Source of the DNA: Lachnospiraceae bacterium
Lineage (GTDB): Bacteria; Bacillota; Clostridia; Lachnospirales; Lachnospiraceae
Length of the DNA: 26,278 bases
Assembly: GCA_900770325.1 (NCBI GenBank)
Contig: CAAGKE010000045.1
Span: 1 to 26,278, forward strand
Direction of reading: 5' to 3'
In this document: positions 14,790-22,524 of the stretch, in pieces
Position numbering within the stretch: position 1 is the first letter of the stretch
Layout of the letters: the number at the start of each line of letters is the position of its first letter
Position numbers and translations under genes: made by a program
Notes under the pieces: generated by a model
What the model was told of the DNA's origin: nothing
Database searches by the model: none
The model's input: only the letters and a program-made list of their open reading frames with translations

Positions 14790-16070
14790 ATGCTCGAACA
14801 TATTCTGTGGGCTATACACAATGCGACCACTTTTTTATTCGGCATCTTTATTTCTGCCGCTTTTCTGGGGATACAGATGAAGCGAAAGAATATCCTGGGT
14901 TTATCGGTTTTTTCACTGATCGTTGGTATGATTTATGCTCTTTTTGCTTATCAGTTTGGAGAATCTTTCACAACAAAAGTATATCCGTTTATGATTCACA
15001 TTCCCCTTATCATCTTTCTTACGGTTTTTTATAAAAGGAAAGCTGCATTTTCTGCCCTGTCAGTTTTAACCGCCTACCTTTGCTGCCAGATAAGCAAATG
15101 GACAGGTCTTTTGGTACTGTATTTCACACATCAGGAATGGACGTATTATGGTGCAAGAATTATCATAACGGTTATCTCTTTTGTCATTTTGATTCAATAT
15201 GTATCAAAGGCGTCGGCACAGCTTATGCAAAAGCCAACCAAAGCGTTAATCATTTTTGCCCTCATGCCATTGACATACTATGTTTTCGACTATGCAACCG
15301 GTGTTTATACCTCTCTTTTGTATTCGGGCAAGGAGGTCGTTGCCGAATTTCTTGGATTTGTACTTTGCATTACTTATCTTCTTTTTATACTGGTGTATTT
15401 TAAACAATATGAAGAAAAAATCGAGGCAGAACAAAAAAACCGGATGCTCAATATGCAAAGAACCCATTCCCAAAAAGAAATTGAAGCAATCAAACGTTCA
15501 GAATATGCCGTTTCGCTGCTGCGTCATGATCTGCGACATTTTCTTTTAACCATTTCCGGTTTTATCGACAACAACGAAAACGAGAGAGCAAAGGAATATA
15601 TCAACGAGATATTGCAGTCCGTTGAAACAACCACGATGCATAAATACTGTAAAAATGAAATCGTTAATATGATTCTTTCCTCTTATGAGAATAAACTGAG
15701 AGAAAATAAGATTGCACTTATTTATAATATACAGGTTCCGGATCGTCTGAATGTATCCGATGTGGATTTGACTTCTATTCTGTCGAATGCCCTGGAAAAT
15801 GCCATTCAAGCGGTTCTGCTTTTGGATGAGAAAGAAAGAAAAATAGTATTTGATTTGAAAATGAACAAAGACAAATTGCTGTTCTCCATGAAGAATCCTT
15901 TTGCCGTAAAGCCCAAAATGGCAGACGGAATCCCTCTGTGCGAAAAAGCTGCTCATGGCTTCGGTACACAGAGTATCCGTTATGTTACGGAAAAACTAAA
16001 AGGAAACTGGCAATTTATCATCAAAGATGAATGGTTTGTTATACGGATTATATTAACGGGGACTACCTGA
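14790..16070 (+). CDS. GHKL sensor histidine kinase (AgrC-like)
   Basis: The 426-residue membrane kinase has an N-terminal half with six or so hydrophobic segments (about 5-28, 35-52, 68-82, 88-112, 122-138, 150-200). A cytoplasmic coiled stretch (205-240) follows. The dimerisation/phosphoacceptor motif is LLRHDLRHF with His246, and the GHKL ATPase has N-box SNALENAIQ (332-340, Asn333 and Asn337) and G-box HGFGTQSI (389-396). The layout matches kinases that sense peptides and pair with LytTR regulators. The open frame extends back to 14712, but the ATG at 14790 has AAAGGAGG about 8 bases ahead and makes sense of the first membrane segment. No AgrB/AgrD-type peptide genes are adjacent, so the signal is unknown. 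Confidence 0.9.
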   Translation: MLEHILWAIHNATTFLFGIFISAAFLGIQMKRKNILGLSVFSLIVGMIYALFAYQFGESFTTKVYPFMIHIPLIIFLTVFYKRKAAFSALSVLTAYLCCQISKWTGLLVLYFTHQEWTYYGARIIITVISFVILIQYVSKASAQLMQKPTKALIIFALMPLTYYVFDYATGVYTSLLYSGKEVVAEFLGFVLCITYLLFILVYFKQYEEKIEAEQKNRMLNMQRTHSQKEIEAIKRSEYAVSLLRHDLRHFLLTISGFIDNNENERAKEYINEILQSVETTTMHKYCKNEIVNMILSSYENKLRENKIALIYNIQVPDRLNVSDVDLTSILSNALENAIQAVLLLDEKERKIVFDLKMNKDKLLFSMKNPFAVKPKMADGIPLCEKAAHGFGTQSIRYVTEKLKGNWQFIIKDEWFVIRIILTGTT

Positions 16071-16165
16071 TGTTCAGGCGTAAAAGGTGAACATGTATTT
16101 TCTGACATTGATATTTGGGAAAATCGGATGAATAAGAGGAAACTTGCACATTATTAAAAAACTTT

Positions 16166-17041
16166 CTACAGTTCTCCGATAAACTTTGTCACACATTCCT
16201 TAAGCTTTCTCACGCTCTCCGGCATCTCCCGGCCTTTGGGGAGGCCCATCCCCAGTTCCCTGATGGTTTCGGGGATGACCGGCACGCAGAGTACATCGTC
16301 TGTTCTGCCCCGGATCATCAGCTCTGTCATCATGGATACTCCCAGTCCCTTTCCTACCATGCGAATCACTGTTTCATCGTCCACATAAGCGGGTTTTTCC
16401 AGAATCCGGACACCGATCCGGTCAAGAGCAGCATGCACATCAATGTCAAAACGTCCGTAGGGCATCAAAAAGTCTTTTCCTTCCAGTTCTTCCAGCGGAA
16501 ATGACGTTCGGCCTTCCATGGGATAACTCCGGGGGAGAATCGCATACATCCGTTCCCGATACAGCGGGATCCAGTCACAATGGCTGTATTTCTGCCGGCT
16601 TGCGAATATGACATCTGTTTTTCCGTCCTGAAGAAGCTCAAAGGGTTCGAGAGCATTGTCCACCATGCGCAGATCCACATCCACTTTCGGGCAGATTCTC
16701 CGGAAACGGTACAGAATCTCCGGCATCCAGTGCATTGCGATGCTGGCGTAGGCAGCGATGCGGATCGTTTCGGTCTGCTGTTCTGTGATGGCCTGTATTT
16801 TATTCTGCAGATTGGTATTAGCTTTTAAATATTCCCGTATGGCAGGCATCAGGGCTTCGCCCTGACAAGTGAGAGAAATGCCGTTATGGCTGCGTTTGAT
16901 GAGCGGCAGGCCGATTTCCCGTTCCAGGCTGTTGACCAGATGGGTCAGACCGGACTGGGTGTAGCCCACCACCTGGGAAGCTTTGGAGAAGCTTCCAAGA
17001 TCCACTGCCGTCATCAGAATTTCCAGTTTTTTCGCGTCCAT
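16166..17041 (-). CDS. LysR-family transcriptional regulator
   Basis: The 291-residue product has the N-terminal winged HTH of LysR regulators: MDAKKLEILMTAVDLGSFSKASQVVGYTQSGLTHLVNSLEREIGLPL is the typical first 47-residue pattern. An effector-binding domain of two periplasmic-binding-protein-like lobes follows (about 90-285). Such proteins bind T-N11-A-type sites between themselves and a divergent target. Here the divergent gene is brnQ, so control of a branched-chain amino acid carrier is the natural guess. The sequence GGCTGCGTTTCACAAACTGC (about 17090-17109), with partial symmetry, is a possible site. AAGGAG lies ahead of the start on the minus strand. Confidence 0.93.
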   Translation of the reverse strand: MDAKKLEILMTAVDLGSFSKASQVVGYTQSGLTHLVNSLEREIGLPLIKRSHNGISLTCQGEALMPAIREYLKANTNLQNKIQAITEQQTETIRIAAYASIAMHWMPEILYRFRRICPKVDVDLRMVDNALEPFELLQDGKTDVIFASRQKYSHCDWIPLYRERMYAILPRSYPMEGRTSFPLEELEGKDFLMPYGRFDIDVHAALDRIGVRILEKPAYVDDETVIRMVGKGLGVSMMTELMIRGRTDDVLCVPVIPETIRELGMGLPKGREMPESVRKLKECVTKFIGEL

Positions 17042-17151
17042 ACGTTTTCTCCTTCAGGGTATTACACTTTCTCATATTTCTATTATAAGGCTGCGTTTCA
17101 CAAACTGCAAGGCCAATATTACAATAGGATGAAAGAAGCGTATTATTAGTA

Positions 17152-17291
17152 TTACTGTTCACGTTGTTCACAGTAACGCGCTTCGCGATTCACAGAAACT
17201 GCATTTTATGCAGTTTCGCGCTTGCTGCCCTTGGGATTTCCGCGCATTCTGCGCGAAAACACCTCGCGGGACAGTGCCACGTGAACAGTAA
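17152..17291. repeat. MITE-like element (family 1), intact 140-bp copy with perfect 13-bp terminal inverted repeats
   Basis: TTACTGTTCACGT at 17152-17164 is the exact inverse complement of ACGTGAACAGTAA at 17279-17291. The left end also forms its own hairpin (TTACTGT...ACAGTAA) and the centre has GAAACTGCAT-TTT-ATGCAGTTTC. It matches the copy at 12543-12682 in length and most bases, and encodes nothing. It lies in the gap between the LysR gene and brnQ, ending 57 bases ahead of the brnQ start. It therefore either transcribes into the brnQ leader or separates the operator from the gene. No clear target duplication is visible. Confidence 0.88.
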
Positions 17292-17348
17292 AGAAATGTG
17301 CTGCTGTGGACAGAGGGAGCAGCAGCTGATAAGGGAGTGGTACCGATT

Positions 17349-18716
17349 ATGCAGAATGCACATCTTTCTCTGAAACAGAGAATCCTGGTGGCAGGAACTT
17401 TATTTGGAATGTTTTTCGGAGCCGGAAATCTGATTTTTCCGGTTCATCTGGGTCAACTGGCAGGGCGGAATCTGATTCCGGCCACGCTGGGCTTTGTTAT
17501 TACAGCAGTGGGTATTCCCATTCTTGGCGTTGCAGCCATTGGGAATACCCATTCTGATGGCCTGCAGTCGCTGGCAGGAAAGGTGGGAAAAAACTACAGT
17601 TATTTTTTTACCTGTCTTCTCTATCTTACTATAGGGCCTTTTTTTGCAATTCCCAGATGTGCCACCACATCATTTACCACCGGAATAGTGCCCCTCATGG
17701 GGGACAGGTTTTCGGAAAATGCGGCACTTCTGGTGTTCTCGCTGGTTTTCTTTGGACTGGTTTTATTTTTTTCACTGCGTCCCGGCAATATTACCCTGTG
17801 GATCGGAAAAATCATCAATCCGGTGTTTTTGGTGTTCCTTGCCATTCTTCTGGTTTCGGCACTGCTTCATCCGGGTGCGGCTGTCACCTCTGTGGAACCG
17901 GACAGCGCCTATCAGAGCGGCGTGCTGTTTTCCGCGCTGGCGGAAGGCTATGGAACCATGGACGCCATTGCCGGCCTGGCTTTCGGAATCATTGTGATTG
18001 ACATCATCCGACAGATGGGAGTAACAGAAGATGCCGCTGTTGCCAGAGATGTTCTTGGCTCCGGGATCCTGACTGGATTTTTGATGGCGGTTATCTATGT
18101 CCTTACGATTTTGATGGGAGCTCAGTCACGCGCTCTGTTTGAAGTTTCTGAAAACGGAGGAATCGCCCTTGCGCAGATTTCAGAGCATTATCTGGGCGGC
18201 GCCGGAAGCGTCATCCTTGCGGTGACCATCACCTTTGCCTGTCTGAAAACCTCCATCGGTCTGGTCACCAGTTGTTCTGAGGCATTTGTACGGATGTTTC
18301 CGAAGCTTCTGTCCTACCGGGCATGGGCTGTGATTTTCACCGTTTTTTCTTTTGGTGTTTCCAACATCGGACTTTCTTCCATCATCCGTTACTCAGTTCC
18401 TGTGCTGATGCTGATTTATCCGCCAGCCATTGTTCTGATTCTGCTTGCGCTGGCCGGAAAGCTGTTTGACCATGACAGGAAGATTTATCTCTGTGTCACT
18501 GCATTTACGTGGGCAGCGGCGGTCTTTGATTTCTTCAAAACATTGCCTGCCGGTGTGCAGACTTCTCTGCATCTGGACCGGGTAGTGGACCTTGCCGGGA
18601 AAATCCTTCCTTTCTTCGATTTGAATCTGGGCTGGATCGTGCCTGCTGTGATAGGATTGATGCTTGGAATTCTGCTTCGTGCCCGATCTTTTCGAAAAAA
18701 TAACGGAAACCTGTGA
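17349..18716 (+). CDS. brnQ: Branched-chain amino acid:cation symporter (LIVCS/BrnQ family)
   Basis: The product imports Leu, Ile and Val across the cytoplasmic membrane, coupled to Na+ or H+. The 455-residue protein has about 12 hydrophobic segments and the family N-terminus with GTLFGMFFGAGNLIFPVHLG (18-37). Family-like stretches TIGPFFAIPRCATTSF and AEGYGTMDAIAGLAFGIIV follow. The open frame extends back to 17298, inside sequence next to a MITE. The ATG at 17349 fits the family and has AAGGGAG 11 bases ahead. It is divergent from a LysR gene, a probable regulator. Confidence 0.94.
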   Translation: MQNAHLSLKQRILVAGTLFGMFFGAGNLIFPVHLGQLAGRNLIPATLGFVITAVGIPILGVAAIGNTHSDGLQSLAGKVGKNYSYFFTCLLYLTIGPFFAIPRCATTSFTTGIVPLMGDRFSENAALLVFSLVFFGLVLFFSLRPGNITLWIGKIINPVFLVFLAILLVSALLHPGAAVTSVEPDSAYQSGVLFSALAEGYGTMDAIAGLAFGIIVIDIIRQMGVTEDAAVARDVLGSGILTGFLMAVIYVLTILMGAQSRALFEVSENGGIALAQISEHYLGGAGSVILAVTITFACLKTSIGLVTSCSEAFVRMFPKLLSYRAWAVIFTVFSFGVSNIGLSSIIRYSVPVLMLIYPPAIVLILLALAGKLFDHDRKIYLCVTAFTWAAAVFDFFKTLPAGVQTSLHLDRVVDLAGKILPFFDLNLGWIVPAVIGLMLGILLRARSFRKNNGNL

Positions 18717-18724
18717 AGAATAAA

Positions 18725-18776
18725 TGTAGCAAATACTACAAAAGTAGTAGACAGGTGTTGCATCGTGTGTTACTAT
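18725..18776 (+). promoter_or_regulatory. Promoter and candidate operator of the RpiR gene
   Basis: TACTACAAAAGTAGTA (18734-18749) is a perfect palindrome. It directly overlaps a plausible -35 TAGACA (18748-18753), which is 17 bases from a -10 TACTAT (18771-18776). The flanking TGTAGCAAATAC (18725-18736) recurs with one change as TGTAGTAAATAC at 19768-19779, ahead of the next gene. An RpiR-family repressor could use both; this is inference. Confidence 0.45.
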
Positions 18777-18820
18777 GAACGTGTTAAAAAAGTGTCAAAC
18801 ATAGAACAGGGGGACTTCCG

Positions 18821-19663
18821 GTGAATGATCAATTAATAGAGAGAGTGAAAAAAGCGTCTCTGACCAAGACTCAGACTATGATTGCTGATTATGTTGTGCG
18901 CAACCCGCAGAAGATAGGAGCTCTGTCTTCGGCTGAAGCAGCCAAGGAGATGGGGGTTAGTGATGCTTCTGTGATTCGTTTTGCCCGGGCAATTGGTTTT
19001 GAAGGATATTCCGATTTAAAGAATTTTATTTATCACTCACTGGTTTCGGATGGATATCAGGCTCTTTCCCTGTCAGAACGTATGAAACAGAGTACAGAAG
19101 AGTATGCCGGACAGGATATTTCCCATCGTTTCCTGGAGTTAATGCAGACCAATATCTTGAATACGTTCGAACAGAATAAGCAGGAAACATTCCGGACAGT
19201 AGCAGATGAGATCGTAAACGCAAGGGAATGTTATGTGGCAGGATTCCGCGGCTGCAGAGGACCGGCACATGCGTTTGGGCGGCTGCTGAATTTTATGAGA
19301 AAAGGTGTTCATACCATTGAGGATACGGAATGTATGTCTCTGAGTCAGGTGCAGGATATAGAACCCGGGGATGTATTTGTGATGATGGTTTATGCCAGAT
19401 ATTATAAAATGGATGAGATCTATTTGAAACTTGCAAAGAAAAAAGGCGCAAAGATTATTCTGATCATTGACAATGTGGCGGCATCTTTCTGCGATGATGC
19501 AGATTATGTTTTACTGACGGAAACAAAACATATGAGTTTTTTTAATTCCATGCTGGGTACGAATTTTATTGTAGAATATCTGTTGACTCTTATCAGCCGT
19601 CAGTTAGATTTTAGCGAGCGAAGTGATGAGAGAGATGATCTGACTAAAATCCTGCGTATTTGA
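18821..19663 (+). CDS. RpiR/MurR-family transcriptional regulator
   Basis: The 280-residue product has an N-terminal HTH_6 domain (about 1-77), with TKTQTMIADYVVRNPQKIG and MGVSDASVIRFARAIGFEGYSDLK, the hallmark of RpiR regulators. A C-terminal SIS domain (about 120-260) binds phosphosugar-like effectors and has ARECYVAGFRGCRGPAHAFG. It starts at a GTG with AGGGGGA about 7 bases ahead. It leads the dehydrogenase-TRAP-hydrolase-aldolase cluster and is separated from it by a terminator-like hairpin, so it is probably its local regulator. The SIS domain hints that the inducer is a sugar acid or phosphorylated sugar derivative. Confidence 0.92.
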   Translation: MNDQLIERVKKASLTKTQTMIADYVVRNPQKIGALSSAEAAKEMGVSDASVIRFARAIGFEGYSDLKNFIYHSLVSDGYQALSLSERMKQSTEEYAGQDISHRFLELMQTNILNTFEQNKQETFRTVADEIVNARECYVAGFRGCRGPAHAFGRLLNFMRKGVHTIEDTECMSLSQVQDIEPGDVFVMMVYARYYKMDEIYLKLAKKKGAKIILIIDNVAASFCDDADYVLLTETKHMSFFNSMLGTNFIVEYLLTLISRQLDFSERSDERDDLTKILRI

Positions 19664-19711
19664 TGCGGATAAAGGAATGAAATGACAGAACAATTTAAGG
19701 ATATCACATGG

Positions 19712-19770
19712 AAAAAGTTGTGAATTGAAATGTTCACAACTTTTTTGTTTATTATCAACAAAAAAGTTGT
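19712..19770 (+). terminator. Terminator after the RpiR gene, overlapping a second perfect hairpin
   Basis: AAAAAGTTGTGAA (19712-19724) pairs perfectly with TTCACAACTTTTT (19733-19745), forming an intrinsic terminator. The downstream arm also belongs to a second perfect 14-base stem, ACAACTTTTTTGTT (19736-19749) with AACAAAAAAGTTGT (19757-19770). The two structures share bases and exclude each other. Confidence 0.75.
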
Positions 19771-19897
19771 AGTAAATACGTCAATTATGCAAATTGATGG
19801 AAAGTACTATTTATGATAGACTCTAGATATGAAGTAAATACAACATAAACAAAAAATATGAAGCAGCAACAACAAAAGAAGGGAGGGAAAAGGGAAG

Positions 19898-20824
19898 ATG
19901 AGGGTTTATCTGAGTGAATATATTCACCCGGATGCAAAAAAATTACTGGAAGAAAGAGCAGAAGTTGTGTCAACTTTTGATGAAGGAGAAAAAGTTGATG
20001 CAATTATACTTCGGGTACTGCCTGTGGATGCAAAGGTGATGGATCAGTGCCCAAATCTGAAAGTAATCGGAAAACATGGTGTTGGATGTAATACGATCGA
20101 TCTGGATGAGGCAAAAAAACGTGGTATCCCGGTGATTAATACACCAAGAGCAAATACAAATGCTGTTGCGGAGCTGATCGTAGGTCTGGCTTTGAATGCC
20201 GGAAGAAATATTACTCTGGCGCATAATATGAGTCAAAAAGGTGATTTTAAAACAGTTGCGCCGAAGGAAATGACCGGAGTAGAGCTTTCAGGAAAGGTAC
20301 TCGGCCTTGTGGGCACAGGAAATATTGCCAGGCGGGCAGCCGAGATCTTAAGAGAAGGTTTTGGCATGAAAGTAATTGGATATGATCCGTATGTAACAAA
20401 AGAAGAAATGGAACAGATGGGCTATGAGAAATATGATGAAGTAAATGAGCTGATTCGTAATGCGGATGTTATCAATGTCAGTGTACCGCTTACACCGGCA
20501 ACGATAGATCTGATTTCTGGCGAAAGCTTTAACTGTTTCAAAAAAGATGCGCTGTTGATTAATGCAGCAAGAGGCGGAATTGTGAATGAGGCTGGATTGT
20601 ATCAGGCACTGAAAGAAGGAAAAATACGTGCAGCAGCCTGCGATGCATTTGTAGAGGAACCGCCTACAGGGATAAACACAAATCTGTATGAGCTTGATAA
20701 CTTTATCGGGACTCCTCACATTGGAGCGGGCACAGAGGAATCTCTTTACCGAATGGGAATGGAAGTAGTAGAAGAGGTTACGGATATCCTGAATGGTGCA
20801 GAGCCGGTACACAGAGTTGTTTAG
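19898..20824 (+). CDS. D-isomer-specific 2-hydroxyacid dehydrogenase (phosphoglycerate dehydrogenase-like)
   Basis: The product reduces a 2-oxo acid or oxidises a D-2-hydroxy acid with NAD(P). The 308-residue layout is a substrate domain (1-100), a Rossmann domain (GLVGTGNIARR, 136-146, where the third glycine position is Ala) and the return of the substrate domain. Catalytic residues are Arg225 in NAARGG, Glu254 in FVEEPP and His274 in GTPHIGAG. The Asp163 after the second strand (YDPY) suggests NAD preference. GGGAGG and AAGGGAAG lie ahead of the ATG. It is the first structural gene of the TRAP cluster. There is no ACT domain, so it is not a full SerA; the substrate is presumably an intermediate of this pathway. 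Confidence 0.9.
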   Translation: MRVYLSEYIHPDAKKLLEERAEVVSTFDEGEKVDAIILRVLPVDAKVMDQCPNLKVIGKHGVGCNTIDLDEAKKRGIPVINTPRANTNAVAELIVGLALNAGRNITLAHNMSQKGDFKTVAPKEMTGVELSGKVLGLVGTGNIARRAAEILREGFGMKVIGYDPYVTKEEMEQMGYEKYDEVNELIRNADVINVSVPLTPATIDLISGESFNCFKKDALLINAARGGIVNEAGLYQALKEGKIRAAACDAFVEEPPTGINTNLYELDNFIGTPHIGAGTEESLYRMGMEVVEEVTDILNGAEPVHRVV

Positions 20825-20909
20825 TGAAGTTTACAGAAAGTGTAACAAATTAAAGTAACTAACTGGAGAGAAATAAAAAAGTATTATTAACAAAAGAAAG
20901 GGAAAAACT

Positions 20910-21899
20910 ATGATGAAAAAATATATATTATCCGTACTTGCAGCTACTATGATGTGTGCAATGACTGCAAATGCAGCATCGGTTACTATTCAGCTTGGTC
21001 ATGCAGAAGCAGCTTCTGAGGACAGTGTTCATCATAAAATGTCTACTCTGTTTGCACAGTATGTAGATGAGATGTCAAATGGTGATATGGCAATTGAAAT
21101 CGTTCCAAGCGGAGCACTTGGCGGCGAGCGTGATATGATTGAAGGTATTCAGATCGGAACCGTTGAGATGGCTTCTACTGCAAACATGGTATTATCAAAC
21201 TTTGATACAACCTTCGCTATTCTGGATCTTCCGTATGTTTATACAGATTACGAAACAGCTTATAAAGTACTTGATTCTGAAGAAATGCAGGGATTGATCG
21301 ATAAATTTGCAGAGGAATCCGGTGTTCGTATTCTTGCATATGGTCAGGGGGGCTTCCGGGATGTAATCAGTCAGAAATCCTGCGTAGATCTTGCAAGCTT
21401 TGAAGGTGTTAAAATCCGTGTTCCGGAAAGTGATATTTATCTGAGCACGTTTGCAGCATTAGGTGCAAATCCGACTCCGCTGGCATTCACAGAGGTATTT
21501 ACAGCTCTTCAGCAGGGTACGATCGATGGTTTCGAAATCGTTCCTCTGGTAGTTCTTGCGAATGGATATTATGAAGTATGTTCTAATGTTTCCATGACTC
21601 GTCATCTGTACAGCCCGAACCCGTTCATGATTTCCGAATCGCTGTTCCAGAGCCTGACAGAAGATCAGCAGACGATTCTTCAGGAAGCAGCAAACAAAGC
21701 GGCAGCTGAACAGCGTGCATGGGTAGAAGAAAAAGAAGCAGATTGTCTTGCACAGCTGGCAGACAAAGGTATGACAATTGATGAAGACGTTGATGTAAAA
21801 GCTATGTCTGATGCATGCGCAGAGGCTGGTATTTACGAGAAATACAGAGACATCATTGGTGCTGATTTCTATGACAGCGTAATGGCTCTGGTCCAGTAA
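20910..21899 (+). CDS. dctP: TRAP transporter substrate-binding protein (DctP family)
   Basis: An extracytoplasmic solute receptor that hands a carboxylate to the DctQM membrane pair. A signal peptide is visible (MMKK, then a hydrophobic core to about residue 22, ANA before ASVTIQLG); no lipobox Cys is seen. The DctP core has VPSGALGGERDMIEG (65-79), Arg150 in GGFRDV, the carboxylate-binding Arg170 in GVKIRVPES, and FTEVFTALQQGTIDGFE (193-209). The conserved Arg predicts an organic acid ligand; the exact acid is not readable. GAAAGGG lies ahead of the ATG. It is 85 bases after the dehydrogenase gene, with no terminator between. Confidence 0.93.
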   Translation: MMKKYILSVLAATMMCAMTANAASVTIQLGHAEAASEDSVHHKMSTLFAQYVDEMSNGDMAIEIVPSGALGGERDMIEGIQIGTVEMASTANMVLSNFDTTFAILDLPYVYTDYETAYKVLDSEEMQGLIDKFAEESGVRILAYGQGGFRDVISQKSCVDLASFEGVKIRVPESDIYLSTFAALGANPTPLAFTEVFTALQQGTIDGFEIVPLVVLANGYYEVCSNVSMTRHLYSPNPFMISESLFQSLTEDQQTILQEAANKAAAEQRAWVEEKEADCLAQLADKGMTIDEDVDVKAMSDACAEAGIYEKYRDIIGADFYDSVMALVQ

Positions 21900-22020
21900 T
21901 TAGAACAAAAGATTCTGATGAAAATATTATTATAACCAGATAATTAACGGGGGAGTTTATGCAGTAATGTTTAAACTCCCTCAGAGCAGTAAATCCAAAA
22001 GGGTGAGTTGGGAGACTTTT

Positions 22021-22524
22021 ATGATACTAAAGTATTGGGATAAATTTTGTGTTTTGCTCAGCAAAGCAGCTTTTTTTGTCTGCATGGTCTTATTGGTGAT
22101 GATGACAACTGCCAGTGCTATGCAGGTTATTACCAGATATATTCTGAACAATACACTTTCCTGGACAGATGAGTGTGCACGATATTGTTTTATCTGGTTA
22201 AATTTGATTGGTGCAGGTTGTCTGGTGTATAGCCGGGGACATGCAATCGTAGATCTTTTCTCTAAGAAATTAAAGGGAACCGTGAAAAAGATATATACGT
22301 TTTTCATTAATGCAGGTATTGCTTATATCGGGCTGGTGTTGATCCGTTATGGTTTTGCTCTTTGTCAGGCTACTATGAAACAGAAGAGTACTGCTATGAA
22401 AATACCGATGGGATTGATCTACAGCGCGGTTCCGATTTGCGGAGTATTGATTATTATTTTTGAGATTTCTATTTTGGCACATATATTTGTGGATAAGGAT
22501 GCGGAGAGAGGAGGTAATAAATAA
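22021..22524 (+). CDS. dctQ: TRAP transporter small membrane subunit (DctQ family)
   Basis: The 167-residue product has four hydrophobic segments (about 12-35, 50-68, 88-110, 125-150) and the DctQ signature region QVITRYILNNTLSWTDECAR followed by WLNLIGAG. It bridges the receptor DctP and the channel DctM. An in-frame ATG at 21967 with GGGGGAG ahead would add 18 polar residues. The ATG at 22021 has TGGGAG about 7 bases ahead and fits the family better; the choice is uncertain. Its stop overlaps the dctM ATG by one base (TAATG), indicating tight coupling. Confidence 0.9.
   Translation: MILKYWDKFCVLLSKAAFFVCMVLLVMMTTASAMQVITRYILNNTLSWTDECARYCFIWLNLIGAGCLVYSRGHAIVDLFSKKLKGTVKKIYTFFINAGIAYIGLVLIRYGFALCQATMKQKSTAMKIPMGLIYSAVPICGVLIIIFEISILAHIFVDKDAERGGNK

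Noticed and set aside
12817..16070. Genomic island integrated at tRNA-Gln
   Set aside because: No integrase and no duplicate of the tRNA 3' end were found downstream; the tRNA has its own terminator.
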